DNA from: an uncultured Clostridia bacterium
GTDB taxonomy: Bacteria > Bacillota > Clostridia > UBA1381
Direction: 5' to 3'
NCBI GenBank assembly: GCA_947624485.1
Contig: CANQKM010000001.1
Coordinates: 186,001 to 250,000 of the forward strand
Length of the DNA stretch: 64,000 nt
Part shown: piece by piece, positions 34,339-43,687 of the stretch
Numbering within the stretch: the stretch's first letter is position 1
Layout: the number at the start of each line of letters is the position of its first letter
Made by a program: the position numbers and the translations under genes
Notes under the pieces: model-generated
Seen by the model: only the letters and a program-made list of their open reading frames with translations
Told to the model about the DNA's origin: nothing
Database searches by the model: none

Positions 34339-34367
34339 TTGATATTGACCGAAAAACAATGTATAAT
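34339..34367 (+). promoter_or_regulatory. Promoter of the DUF5107-GH2 operon
   Basis: TTGATA (34339-34344), 17 bases, TATAAT (34362-34367). The perfect hairpin GCGGCG/CGCCGC with loop ATAC (34374-34389) starts exactly at the predicted transcription start, which would protect the 5' end of the mRNA. Confidence 0.75.
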
Positions 34368-34437
34368 AGTCCTGCGGCGATACCGCCGCCTTTGCATATA
34401 TAATATAACATGCATAAATTCCGAAAGGAGAATGAAA

Positions 34438-37400
34438 ATGGAAAAGGTTAAGATGTGGACGGAGGACGTTGTTATACCGACGTATGAAGCCGGCAGGGCG
34501 AGCAAGCTTCCCATGTTCCTTGAAAAGCGCGTTTATCAGGGAAGCTCCGGCAGAGTTTATCCCCACCCCGTACGCGAAAGCATATCCGATGAAAAGATCG
34601 ATAAAAGCTACACGGCGGTATATCTCGAAAACGAGTACCTCCTTGTTATGGTGCTGCCCGAGATAGGCGGCAAGATACACAGAATATATGATAAGACAAA
34701 CGGCTACGACGCTGTGTACCACAACGAGGTGATAAAGCCTGCGCTTGTAGGGCTTGCCGGCCCGTGGGTGTCGGGCGGTATCGAGTTTAACTGGCCGCAG
34801 CATCACCGTCCCTCGACGTTCGATCCCGTTGACTTCACGACGATTGAAAATGAGGACGGCAGCGCGACCGTTATAGTCGGCGAGATAGAGAAGATGCACC
34901 GTATGAAGGGTATGGCGCGCTTTACGCTCTACCCCGGCAAGGCGTACCTCGAAATCAAAGGTCAGATATATAATCAGACCGACAGACCGCAGACATTTCT
35001 GTGGTGGGCAAATCCCGCCGTGCCGGTGAACGAAAATACAAAATCAATATTTCCGCCCGATGTTCACGCGGTAATGGATCACGGCAAGCGTGATGTGTCG
35101 CGCTTCCCCATATCCACAAGCACATATTACAAAATGGATTACAGCGAGGGCGTGGACATTTCGATGTATAAGAATATCCCCGTTCCCACCTCGTATATGG
35201 CGTATCACTCGGACTATGATTTTATAGGCAATTACGACTACGGACGTGAAGCCGGTCTTTTGCACATAGCCGACCACCACATATCCCCCGGCAAAAAGCA
35301 GTGGACTTGGGGCTGCGGCGATTTCGGCAAGGCGTGGGACAGAAACCTCACCGACGAAAACGGCCCGTACATAGAGCTTATGACCGGCGTGTTCACCAAC
35401 AACCAGCCCGATTTTACGTTTATCGCTCCGTACGAGGAAAAGACGTTTACGCAGTATTTCCTGCCGTACAAGACGGTCGGAGCGGTAAAGAATGCGTGCC
35501 TTAAAGCCTCCGTAAATCTTGAGGTTAAGGACGGTAAGGCATGCATAAGCGCCTACTCGCCCGAAAAAATAACGGTGAACGTTACTCTGTCGGGCAGAAT
35601 TGAGAAAAAAACGATAAAGGATGCGGAGCTTGCGCCCGATAAACCGTTTTACGAGGAAATAGAGCTTATAGGCGACAGCGAGGAGGACTTAACGCTGACG
35701 CTTACGGGCAGCGACGACAATGTAATAGTCTCATACACGCCGGAGCCGAAAACATACGAAAAAACACCGGCGCCCGCCGAGGCGTGCAAAAAGCCGTCAG
35801 AGATAGCAACAACAGAGGAATTGTATCTGACAGCGCTCCATTTGGAGCAGTACCGACACGCCACGTTCTCGCCGGAGGATTACTACCTCGAAGGTCTGCG
35901 CCGCGATAAGACGGATATACGCCTTAACAACGCTTACGGCAGATATCTTTACGAGCGCGGACTGTTTGAAAAAGCGGAAAAGCATTTCCGAGAGGCGATA
36001 AAAAAATCGACGTGGAAAAACCCCAACCCCTACGACTGCGAGCCGTATTTCAATCTCGGTCTCGCGTTAAGGAAGCAGGGTAAAACCGACGAGGCGTACG
36101 ACGCGTTTTATAAGTCGATCTGGTCTGCCGCGATGCAGGACAAGGGATTTTATCAGCTTGCGTGTATCGACGCGTCGCGCGGCGACTACGACAAGGCTCT
36201 CGCGTTTTTGGAGCAGTCTCTCGCAAGAAGTATGCACAACCTAAAGGCGCGCAACCTTAAAACCTCGCTGCTGCGTCTTACGGGCAGGCTCGACGAAGCG
36301 AAAGAGTTTGCGCTCGCGACGATGAAGCTCGATCCGTTAAACTACGGCTGCCGTTACGAGCTTTACCGTATCACGGACGATTTCGCGGTGCTTAACGAGC
36401 TTACGACAATAATGCGCGGCGACGTGGACAGCTACATCGATTTGTCGCTTAATTACGCCGAGTTCGGGCTGTGGGACGAGGCGGCGAAGGTTCTCGCGCT
36501 CGTGTCGCAGGCTGACAAGCCGATGCTGCATTACTATATGGCTTACTATTCAAAGAGCGAGATAGAGCTTGAAGTCGCGGCGAAATGTAACTGCGATTAC
36601 TGCTTCCCCGTCCGCCACAACGACATGCTCGTGCTGCGCTACGCGACGGAGCATAACAAAAGCGACGCGAACGCGCCGTACCTGCTCGGTAATTTGCTGT
36701 ACGACAAGGGACGCTGGGGCGCGGCGTTCCAGTGCTGGACAAAATCGAACGAAATCGACTCGTCAAATCCGATTGTTCACAGGAATTTGTCGCTCGTGTA
36801 CTTCAACAAGCTGCGCGACGAGCGCAAAGCCGTTACGGAAATGGAGCGCGCGTTCAGACTCGACCATGACAATTCGCGGCTTTTGTACGAGCTTGACCTC
36901 ATATACAAACAGACAAACGTGTCGGTAAAGAAGCGGTTAAAGCTGCTTTCCGACAATATCGAGCTTGTGAAGGAGCGCGACGACCTTTACACGGAGTACG
37001 TGACACTCTTAAACAGCGACGGTCAGTACGATAAGGCGCACAAGGCTATCGCGGCGCGTCATTTCCACCCGTGGGAGGGCGGTGAAGGCAAAATTACCGC
37101 TCAATATAAGCTCTCGCTCGTCGGACTTGCGCGCGAATGTGCGGGGAATGACGACTATGAGGCGGCAAACGAGTATCTCGAAAGCGCGCTCACGTACCCC
37201 GAAAATCTCGGTGAGGGCAAGCTCATAAACGCAGCCGACAACGATATTTATTACACACTCGGCAGGGCTAACGAAAAAATCGACTACATAACGGCTAAGG
37301 ATTATTACGAAAAAGCGGCGGAGGGTGACGGCACGATAGGCGATGCGCGTTACTACAATGACCGTCCGCCCGAGGTTCTGTTCTATATGGCGCTCGCAAA

Positions 37401-37704
37401 GCGCGCCTTGGGCGACGAGCGAAGCGCAAAGGGTATGTTTAACCGTCTTATTTCCTACGGCATGGAACACATGGACGACAAGGCTGAGTTTGACTATTTC
37501 GCGGTGTCTCTCCCCGACTTCCTTGTGTTCGATACCGATATGAGCAGGAAAAACCGCGTAACGTGCAGCTATCTCGCGGCGCTCGGATTTTACGGTCTCG
37601 GCGACAGCGAAAACGCGCTTGAGTACGCGGATAAAGGTCTCGGCGAGGACGTTTCGCATCAGGGACTTATCGAACTAAAGAAAATTATGAAAAGAGGTAT
37701 ATAA
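34438..37704 (+). CDS. DUF5107 domain protein with TPR repeats
   Basis: 1088 residues, no signal peptide. Residues about 20-330 form the DUF5107 region, a beta-rich fold resembling galactose-mutarotase-like sugar-binding domains (for example LPEIGGKIHRIYDK, GPWVSGGIEFNWPQHHRPS). From about 430 to 1070 there are tetratricopeptide-type helical pairs (YLEGLRRDKTDIRLNNAYGR, YFNLGLALRKQGKTDEAYD, and more). Start at ATG 34438, 7 nt after AAAGGAG; an ATG at 34432 is too close. It is one base ahead of a GH2 gene. Such pairs suggest intracellular processing of imported oligosaccharides, but no activity can be assigned from what I see. Confidence 0.8.
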   Translation: MEKVKMWTEDVVIPTYEAGRASKLPMFLEKRVYQGSSGRVYPHPVRESISDEKIDKSYTAVYLENEYLLVMVLPEIGGKIHRIYDKTNGYDAVYHNEVIKPALVGLAGPWVSGGIEFNWPQHHRPSTFDPVDFTTIENEDGSATVIVGEIEKMHRMKGMARFTLYPGKAYLEIKGQIYNQTDRPQTFLWWANPAVPVNENTKSIFPPDVHAVMDHGKRDVSRFPISTSTYYKMDYSEGVDISMYKNIPVPTSYMAYHSDYDFIGNYDYGREAGLLHIADHHISPGKKQWTWGCGDFGKAWDRNLTDENGPYIELMTGVFTNNQPDFTFIAPYEEKTFTQYFLPYKTVGAVKNACLKASVNLEVKDGKACISAYSPEKITVNVTLSGRIEKKTIKDAELAPDKPFYEEIELIGDSEEDLTLTLTGSDDNVIVSYTPEPKTYEKTPAPAEACKKPSEIATTEELYLTALHLEQYRHATFSPEDYYLEGLRRDKTDIRLNNAYGRYLYERGLFEKAEKHFREAIKKSTWKNPNPYDCEPYFNLGLALRKQGKTDEAYDAFYKSIWSAAMQDKGFYQLACIDASRGDYDKALAFLEQSLARSMHNLKARNLKTSLLRLTGRLDEAKEFALATMKLDPLNYGCRYELYRITDDFAVLNELTTIMRGDVDSYIDLSLNYAEFGLWDEAAKVLALVSQADKPMLHYYMAYYSKSEIELEVAAKCNCDYCFPVRHNDMLVLRYATEHNKSDANAPYLLGNLLYDKGRWGAAFQCWTKSNEIDSSNPIVHRNLSLVYFNKLRDERKAVTEMERAFRLDHDNSRLLYELDLIYKQTNVSVKKRLKLLSDNIELVKERDDLYTEYVTLLNSDGQYDKAHKAIAARHFHPWEGGEGKITAQYKLSLVGLARECAGNDDYEAANEYLESALTYPENLGEGKLINAADNDIYYTLGRANEKIDYITAKDYYEKAAEGDGTIGDARYYNDRPPEVLFYMALAKRALGDERSAKGMFNRLISYGMEHMDDKAEFDYFAVSLPDFLVFDTDMSRKNRVTCSYLAALGFYGLGDSENALEYADKGLGEDVSHQGLIELKKIMKRGI

Positions 37705-37705
37705 T

Positions 37706-40339
37706 ATGCGTGCTTTGGATTTGTCGGGCGAATGGCGTTACGAAACGGATATTGAGGATAACGGCATTAACGAGCGGTTCTTTGAGCGCGAACTGTCACG
37801 CACGGGCTTTAAGCTTCCCGGCGACGCGTGCTCTAACGGCGCGGGCAAAACGTACACGCCGCCCGCGGAGCTTTGCTATGAGGCTGTGAGGACGCTGCGT
37901 CCCGAATATGAGTACATAGGTCCGCTGTGGCTGCAGCGTGAGTTTGAGCTGCCTGAGGATTTTGAGGATAAATGTCTGACGCTCTTTTTCGAGCGCATAA
38001 ACGGCGCGTCGGATCTGTGGATCGACGGCGTGAAAATATCGAGGCGCGTTATAAGCCTGTGCGCTCCGCACACGTATGACCTTACCGGCAAAGTTAAGGC
38101 GGGAAAACACACGCTGACGCTGCGGTGCGACAATTCAAACATAATGTCGCTTGAAGGCATGTCGAGCGGTTACAGCGTTGACACGCAGTCGATATGGAAC
38201 GGCGTTATCGGCAGCATATATCTCAAAAGCGAGGAAATATTCCACCTGTCAAATATACAGATTAAAACAGAGAAATTTGGCGTAAGCGTGAAAGCGTCGG
38301 CGCACAGCGACTGTCTCTACCCCGACGACCGCCGCGATGTCCGTATAGAGGTTTCGGCTGAAACGCCGTCGGGCAGAGTGCTTAAAGCCCGCAGTTATGA
38401 TTTTACACTGTACAACAAGGTGCAGCCGCTGCGTTTTACGTATCCGATACGCCACAGAAAGCTCTGGGACGAGTTTAATCCGTCGCTGTACAAGCTGCGC
38501 GTGAAAATGATAAAGGACGGCGTGACGGTCGATGAAAAGACCGTTCCGTTCGGTATGCGTACCGTCGGCACGGAGGGTACGGAATTTACGGTAAACGGCA
38601 GAAAAACCGCTCTGCGCGGCACTCTCGACTGCGCGATATATCCGCTTACCGGCTATCCTCCGACCGAGCTAAACGAGTGGCTCAGGGTGTTTAACACGGT
38701 GAAGGAGTACGGTCTTAACCACGTGCGTTTTCATTCGTGGTGTCCGCCCGACGCGGCGTTCAGAGCCGCTGATATGACGGGCGTGTACGTTCTCGCGGAA
38801 ATGCCGCTGTGGCTCAACAAGGACGTATCGTCAATATCCGCGGGCGACGACACCGCGCACGAGGTATTTTTCCACGCCGAAGCAAAGCGCATATCGGAGA
38901 CGTACGGCAATCACCCGTCGTTTATAATGTTCTCGAACGGCAACGAGAATCTCGGCGATTTTGAAATGCTTGAGGATATAACGACGCAGATCAAGGCGCT
39001 CGACAGCCGCAGACTGTACACGCTCACGTCGAATTTTGACCGTCCCGTGTCACCTGCCGACGACTATTTCTCGGCATTCGAGGCGGGCGGCAACAGAGTG
39101 AGAGTGCAGGTGTTCCATGACGTCATATCGGAGCATACGCGCCTTAATTATGACAAAGCGATAAAGAATATGCCGCTGCCGGTCGTGTCGTTTGAGGTCG
39201 GTCAGTACTGCGTTTACCCCGATGTTGACAGCACGTGCGATTACACGGGCAGCTTAAAACCTGTGAATTTCGAGTTTATAAAACAGGAAATGGTAAAACA
39301 CAACGTATATAACATGCTCAGCAAATTTAAGGACGCGTCGGGAGCGTTCGCGGCGATGATGTATAAGGAGGAAATCGAAGCCGCGATGCGCACTCACCGA
39401 ATGGGCGGTTTTGAGCTTCTGGGACTGTGCGACTATACGGGACAGGGTACGGCGACGATAGGTATGCTCGACGTGTTCTGGAAAAATAAAGGAATTATAT
39501 CAGCCGAAAAGTTCCGCGAGTTCTGTAACCACACCGTGCCGCTGATGAAGGCGGACAGGGTATTTATGAACACCGACACGTTCAAGGCGGAGCTTGACCT
39601 CTACAACTACGGCGAAAAGCGTATAAATATGCCGCTGTTTAAGGTTGAGGTGATTGACGGCGGCGAGGTTGTATTGGAAAAGGAAACGCGCTCAAAAACG
39701 GTGTCCTTCCCTCTATACTTCGTAACCGAGCCTAAAGCGCTGACTATACGGGTAAGCGTCGGCGAATATGCGAACGAATGGGAAATTTACGTGTACACCG
39801 ATGAAAAATACATAAACGAGGTATCGCTCACCGACGGCGCGGACGAGGAATTTTATGAAATCGTCAAAAACGGCGGTAAGGCGATTGTGAGCATGAGCAA
39901 GGACAATCTCGCAAATCCGATCGAGGGACTGTTCAAGCCTACGTTCTGGTCGCCGGCTCACTTCCCGTCAGAGCGCACGAACGGTCTTATGATTGACAGC
40001 GGAAGCGGCGCGTTTGAGAAATTCCCGACCGGCGAATACGGAGGCTTTCAGTGGAAGCACCCGATCGACAACTGCGTGTGCGCCGATGTTTCGGGCATAA
40101 ATCCGGGCTTTAAATATCTTGTCGAACCTGTGCCGAACTATTACAGCAACATACGCCGCTCGCCTTTGTTTGAGGCAAAAGTCGGCAACGGCTCGTTCCT
40201 GTTCTGCGGCTTTGATTTGTCGGTTCAAAAGCCGACGGTACAGGCTTTGAGGAACAGTTTACTGTATTATGCCGCGTCCGACAGCTTCAATCCGAGCGGT
40301 ACGCTTACCGAAGAAGAAATAAAAAAATTATTCGCATAA
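37706..40339 (+). CDS. Glycoside hydrolase family 2 enzyme, cytoplasmic
   Basis: 877 residues. Sugar-binding jelly roll first (residues about 5-170, including GPLWLQREFELPEDF and FFERINGASDLWIDG), an Ig-like domain (about 175-290), then a TIM barrel (RFHSWCPPDAAFRAADMTGVYVLAEMP). The acid/base is Glu414 (SNGNEN) and the nucleophile Glu497 (VSFEVGQ). Beta domains end the chain. No signal peptide. GH2 members cleave beta-galactosides, beta-mannosides or beta-glucuronides; the specificity is not readable here. AGAGGT precedes the ATG. It follows the DUF5107 gene by one base, so they share a transcript. Confidence 0.87.
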   Translation: MRALDLSGEWRYETDIEDNGINERFFERELSRTGFKLPGDACSNGAGKTYTPPAELCYEAVRTLRPEYEYIGPLWLQREFELPEDFEDKCLTLFFERINGASDLWIDGVKISRRVISLCAPHTYDLTGKVKAGKHTLTLRCDNSNIMSLEGMSSGYSVDTQSIWNGVIGSIYLKSEEIFHLSNIQIKTEKFGVSVKASAHSDCLYPDDRRDVRIEVSAETPSGRVLKARSYDFTLYNKVQPLRFTYPIRHRKLWDEFNPSLYKLRVKMIKDGVTVDEKTVPFGMRTVGTEGTEFTVNGRKTALRGTLDCAIYPLTGYPPTELNEWLRVFNTVKEYGLNHVRFHSWCPPDAAFRAADMTGVYVLAEMPLWLNKDVSSISAGDDTAHEVFFHAEAKRISETYGNHPSFIMFSNGNENLGDFEMLEDITTQIKALDSRRLYTLTSNFDRPVSPADDYFSAFEAGGNRVRVQVFHDVISEHTRLNYDKAIKNMPLPVVSFEVGQYCVYPDVDSTCDYTGSLKPVNFEFIKQEMVKHNVYNMLSKFKDASGAFAAMMYKEEIEAAMRTHRMGGFELLGLCDYTGQGTATIGMLDVFWKNKGIISAEKFREFCNHTVPLMKADRVFMNTDTFKAELDLYNYGEKRINMPLFKVEVIDGGEVVLEKETRSKTVSFPLYFVTEPKALTIRVSVGEYANEWEIYVYTDEKYINEVSLTDGADEEFYEIVKNGGKAIVSMSKDNLANPIEGLFKPTFWSPAHFPSERTNGLMIDSGSGAFEKFPTGEYGGFQWKHPIDNCVCADVSGINPGFKYLVEPVPNYYSNIRRSPLFEAKVGNGSFLFCGFDLSVQKPTVQALRNSLLYYAASDSFNPSGTLTEEEIKKLFA

Positions 40340-40346
40340 AACACAT

Positions 40347-40377
40347 AAAAACAGAGCGCCTGTGACGCTCTGTTTTT
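40347..40377. terminator. Bidirectional terminator, GH2 operon and superoxide reductase gene
   Basis: A 12-bp stem, 40347-40358 with 40366-40377, with A/T-rich outer ends. It overlaps the stop codon of the minus-strand gene. Confidence 0.85.
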
Positions 40378-40762
40378 ATGCAGTCGCTTTCCATAACCCG
40401 TGCTTGTTGCAGTAAGAATAGACCTTTACGGGTATATTTATCGGGATTTTGAATGTGACTACGGGATCGTCGCCCTTTTTCAGCATAACGCGGCGCGTCC
40501 GGTACTTGCTCTTTACCTCTATCCACAATATGCTATGCTCGCCGCTCATCGGGTGCAGCGTGCCGCCCACGCTTACGGTCAGGCTCTTATCGCCGCGCGT
40601 AACTATCGGCATGTGCTTTTCTTTAAGCTCGCTAAGCTCGTTGGCGCGCATAAGCTGCGTTTCGTGTCCGCAGCAGTAAAGCTCGTCGCAGCACTGCGGC
40701 GTTATCGCTTCCAGAATCGCTCCGCATTCCGCGCATCTGTAGAATTTAGGCTCGTATACCAT
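40376..40762 (-). CDS. dfx: Desulfoferrodoxin (superoxide reductase)
   Basis: Reduces superoxide to peroxide without making oxygen, typical of anaerobes. 128 residues. Centre I cysteines are Cys10, Cys13, Cys30 and Cys31 (rubredoxin-like iron). Centre II ligands are His50 (EKH), His70 (LHPM), His76 (EHS), Cys118 and His121 (CNKHGLW), with Glu48 at the usual catalytic position. An extra Cys24-Cys25 pair sits in the centre I loop. CGGAGG precedes the ATG. Single gene. Confidence 0.93.
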   Translation of the reverse strand: MVYEPKFYRCAECGAILEAITPQCCDELYCCGHETQLMRANELSELKEKHMPIVTRGDKSLTVSVGGTLHPMSGEHSILWIEVKSKYRTRRVMLKKGDDPVVTFKIPINIPVKVYSYCNKHGLWKATA

Positions 40763-40824
40763 ATCCGTCCTCCGTGGCGTTTTGTTATCATAGTGTTATT
40801 ATTTACATTTCGCGGAAAATTATA

Positions 40825-41100
40825 CTACAGTCTCTCGGAGATAAACAGAAACGCGAGCGCGGCTATAAGAAGCTTGTCGTCGCAGCCGTCTGCGAGAAGT
40901 ATGAACGCAACGGCAAGAATGATTATTTCATCGCTCGAAAGATCGCCTAAAATCGACTTGATTTTAGTGTCCCCATTTTTGATTTTAGTGTCCCCGTTTC
41001 GTGGTTTAGTGTCCCCCGAATGCTCATTTTTAGTGTCCCCCGTACGCTGCTCCTGCCGCCTGACGACCGGCATATCCTTATAGCTGTAAGTTCTGTACAT
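40825..41100 (-). CDS. Small hydrophobic protein with GDTK repeats
   Basis: 91 residues. The N-terminal half is polar and carries GDTK four times (about residues 21-24, 30-33, 36-39 and 43-46), each encoded by exactly GGGGACACTAAA. The C-terminal half has two hydrophobic segments (EIIILAVAFILLADG and LLIAALAFLFI). The C-terminal part resembles small hydrophobic proteins seen in Clostridia; the repeat region looks inserted. GGGGAGGAG precedes the ATG. Last of a three-gene unit. Function unknown. Confidence 0.6.
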   Translation of the reverse strand: MYRTYSYKDMPVVRRQEQRTGDTKNEHSGDTKPRNGDTKIKNGDTKIKSILGDLSSDEIIILAVAFILLADGCDDKLLIAALAFLFISERL

Positions 41101-41121
41101 TCCGCTCCTCCCCTTCCGCGC

Positions 41122-41424
41122 TTATTTGTATCCCATCGCCCTTATGATATTTACCGCGCCTATCATTTTTACCATGCCGTCTATCGTCTGCCGTCTGCCT
41201 CCGTGCATGTACGGTTTAAGAGACAGCAGCAGGTTTGTTCTCGGATCGGAATGATTATTCGCAAGATTTTCCGCGATGTTTTTAAGCTGTCCGAGTGACG
41301 CAAGGCTGTCCGCGTCGGGCGTTTTGCCGCCTCCGCCGGATGAAAGAGAGTTTACCATGCTCTTTATAGAGTCGCCCGCGTCGCTGTCAAGCAGGCTTTT
41401 AATTGTTTCGGATATGTCAGCCAT
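41122..41424 (-). CDS. Small conserved-looking protein, unknown function
   Basis: 100 residues, start at the ATG with GAGGTG 6 nt upstream (a GTG at 41433 is part of that site). N-terminal amphipathic helices (ADISETIKSLLDSDAGDSIKS), a Gly/Ser linker, then LLLSLKPYMHGGRRQTIDGMVKMIGAVNIIRAM. The LxPYM..xRR...D..xKx pattern recurs in small Clostridial proteins of unknown role. Between two other small genes in the same direction. Confidence 0.65.
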   Translation of the reverse strand: MADISETIKSLLDSDAGDSIKSMVNSLSSGGGGKTPDADSLASLGQLKNIAENLANNHSDPRTNLLLSLKPYMHGGRRQTIDGMVKMIGAVNIIRAMGYK

Positions 41425-41434
41425 CTTAAACACC

Positions 41435-41659
41435 TCACATATTTTTCATTATTTTTTTGATGTCCGAAGCCTTTAGTCCCGCGATACGCTTTTGTATCTC
41501 CGCCTCGTCGAGCTTTGAAAACTCGCGGATGAGACGGTCTTTGTCGGCGTTTGAAATTTGATTTTTCAGTCTTTTTCCGTCGGCGCTCTGGAGAAATCTG
41601 TTTATCTCCCGAAGCTGGTTTTGGTCAAAGTCCTGAAAAAGCTGCTCAAATCTGTTCAT
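41435..41659 (-). CDS. Small helical protein, unknown function
   Basis: 74 residues, all predicted helix with charged pattern (FEQLFQDFDQNQLREINRFL ... KLDEAEIQKRIAGL). I do not recognise it. GGAAAGG precedes the ATG. First of three small genes (41659 to 40825) that appear co-transcribed; the spacing is 10 and 21 nt. Confidence 0.6.
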   Translation of the reverse strand: MNRFEQLFQDFDQNQLREINRFLQSADGKRLKNQISNADKDRLIREFSKLDEAEIQKRIAGLKASDIKKIMKNM

Positions 41660-41754
41660 ATTAACCTTTCCTTTCCATGTCTATATTTATGTCTCGCTCT
41701 GTTATTATATGCCCGCGCGGGCGCAGATGAGCATGTACTTTTACCGCAAAACGC

Positions 41755-41783
41755 AAAAATACCCCCGAACAATCGTTCGGGGG
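41755..41783 (-). terminator. Terminator of the ddl-murI-ywiB-ctpA operon
   Basis: Stem CCCCCGAAC (41762-41770) with GTTCGGGGG (41775-41783); the minus strand continues as TATTTTT. Confidence 0.85.
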
Positions 41784-41798
41784 GCGTTATGTGCCGTA

Positions 41799-43250
41799 TT
41801 ATTTATCCAATACTCCGCCGAGCATTTCATACGCGGTCTCGAATTGCAAATCCCTAATCATATCATAGTCAGAAACGAGACTTTCAATCATCTTCATGGT
41901 CGGCGCGTCAAGCACTCCGTATGAGAAAATATCGTTCATACTCTGGAACACTTTGATCGTGTCGTAAAATTCCTCGTCAAACACCTCGTTTATCTCACCG
42001 TCGTAATTGCCCATAAGATTCAGTCTCTCCTTCGCCGCCTTCACGTTCGGGTGCGACTGTCCGAGCGATATGTTTGTATTGTAGTCAAACTGCGTATACT
42101 CCGACGTGTCAAACTTTGAAACCTCGTTTTCAACATATTTGTCGGGCGTAAGACCGATTTTGTTTATCTCCTTGCCGTTGCGCGTAATATATTCTCCCGC
42201 AGTGAGCTTTATTATCGAGCCGTTTTGCAGAGGATATATGTTCTGTACGACAGCCTTACCGAAAGTGGTCGTACCGATAAGCGTGCCGGCTTTCGAGTCC
42301 TGAAGCGCGCTGGCAAGTATCTCCGACGCCGACGCGGTATGTTCGTTCACAAGCACCGCAAAGTCAAATTCCTTTTTCGCAAGTGTTGAGGTGTATGTCG
42401 CGTTATCGGACGGGAGTCTGAACTTCATGTCGATTATTTTTCCCTTAGGCACTATCTGCTGCGCTATGGCAATAACCGTGGCGGTCACGCCGCCGCCGTT
42501 GTCACGCAAATCAAGCATAATCTTTTTTACGTCATTCTCGCGCATGAAATTAAGCGCGTCCGTAAATTCCTCGTCGGTGTCCACGCCGAATGAGTAAATT
42601 CTTATGTATCCGATATTGCCGTCATATATCTGCGCGTCAACCGTACCCATACTTATCGAAACGCCGCGCGTAACCGTTATATCCTTTTCATCGTCTCCGC
42701 GCCGAACCGTGATTATGACGCCGGTGCCTTCATCGCCGACTACCATGCCGCGCACCGCATCCATACCTATGCCGCGCACCGACACGCCGTCCACCTTTGT
42801 GATTATGTCGCCTATTTCTATGCCCGCGTTTTTCGCGTTATCGTTATCCTCGGCAAAGCCCGTTACCTCAAACAGTCCGTCCTCGTTTTCAGTCATGGCT
42901 ATTCCGATTCCGTACGACAGGTGGGAAAGATTATCCTCGAACTGCTTGTACTCCTCTGCGGTGTAAAACTCGCTGTACTCGTCAAGACTTCCGAGCGTGT
43001 CCTTTAGAAGTTGCACGAGCCTGTCGTCATCGCCGCGCAGATACTCCGACAATCCCTGCTCAATTATATAATCCTTGCTGTACTCGTTTATGTAAAGCTT
43101 CGATATATAATCGGCTATCTGGTCATACGCCATGTATTCGCCGCTGTAGTCTATTTCGGGATCGACCGTTTTCTCCGGCGCCGCGAACGCGGACGCGGAA
43201 GAAAGCATCGAAACAGCCAGTATAATCGCCGCAATCTTTTTCATCTTCAT
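41799..43250 (-). CDS. ctpA: S41-family C-terminal processing peptidase
   Basis: 483 residues. Signal peptide (KKIAAIILAVSMLSSASAFA). N-terminal helical domain, PDZ at about 115-195 (GIEIGDIITKVDGVSVRG), then the S41 core: Ser in TASASEILA, Lys in TTFGKAVVQ. The last ~75 residues look like a peptidoglycan-binding domain (SLGQSHPNVKAAKERLNLMGNYDG). A secreted protease that trims envelope proteins. Two in-frame ATGs at the start; GGGGTAGG precedes them. Fourth gene of the ddl operon. Confidence 0.9.
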   Translation of the reverse strand: MKMKKIAAIILAVSMLSSASAFAAPEKTVDPEIDYSGEYMAYDQIADYISKLYINEYSKDYIIEQGLSEYLRGDDDRLVQLLKDTLGSLDEYSEFYTAEEYKQFEDNLSHLSYGIGIAMTENEDGLFEVTGFAEDNDNAKNAGIEIGDIITKVDGVSVRGIGMDAVRGMVVGDEGTGVIITVRRGDDEKDITVTRGVSISMGTVDAQIYDGNIGYIRIYSFGVDTDEEFTDALNFMRENDVKKIMLDLRDNGGGVTATVIAIAQQIVPKGKIIDMKFRLPSDNATYTSTLAKKEFDFAVLVNEHTASASEILASALQDSKAGTLIGTTTFGKAVVQNIYPLQNGSIIKLTAGEYITRNGKEINKIGLTPDKYVENEVSKFDTSEYTQFDYNTNISLGQSHPNVKAAKERLNLMGNYDGEINEVFDEEFYDTIKVFQSMNDIFSYGVLDAPTMKMIESLVSDYDMIRDLQFETAYEMLGGVLDK

Positions 43251-43255
43251 AGTTC

Positions 43256-43687
43256 CTACCCCTTTGTAACCGTGATTTTCATATTGTTAAAGTATTTTTC
43301 GTCTTGTATCGTGAGCGTATACGCAAGCTCTATCTCGCCTCCGTACTCGGACAGATATGATATAAGCCTGTCCGTTTCAAGCTCCATATCTATCGTTCCG
43401 TACGGCGTTGCGTACGGAAATGAGTGTCTGTGTCCGGCTCTGTATATCATTGATGAGCTTGTGCTTCCGCGCCGCCTGATTGTGAGACTGTCACCGTCGA
43501 GTATGAGCATTGACGAGACGCTCCCGCTTTCATCGGTTTCTTCGGTTTGGTACGTTATGTACTGCTTGCCGTTTTTTTCACGAAAGCTGCCGAGCGCCGT
43601 TTCTTCGATAACATTTTGCTCGCCGTCTATCGTCTGTATGTTCCTGACTACTATTTTATACGAATCATCAGTATTTTTCAATGTCAA
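43256..43687 (-). CDS. ywiB: DUF1934 family protein (YwiB-like)
   Basis: 143 residues of a lipocalin-like beta barrel family: YKIVVRNIQTIDGEQNVIEE, REKNGKQYITYQTEE, then SPYGT-like TPYGTIDMELETDRLI and an ending strand NNMKITV. Function is not established. It overlaps murI by 20 nt and is 5 nt upstream of ctpA. Confidence 0.8.
   Translation of the reverse strand: MTLKNTDDSYKIVVRNIQTIDGEQNVIEETALGSFREKNGKQYITYQTEETDESGSVSSMLILDGDSLTIRRRGSTSSSMIYRAGHRHSFPYATPYGTIDMELETDRLISYLSEYGGEIELAYTLTIQDEKYFNNMKITVTKG

Noticed and set aside
34231-34437. N-terminal extension of the DUF5107 protein
   Set aside because: The extension would cover the promoter and 5' hairpin and has no ribosome binding site.
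40963-41040. CRISPR-like array of 12-base repeats
   Set aside because: Repeats are short, spacers are 9-12 bases, and everything stays in one reading frame; there are no cas genes.
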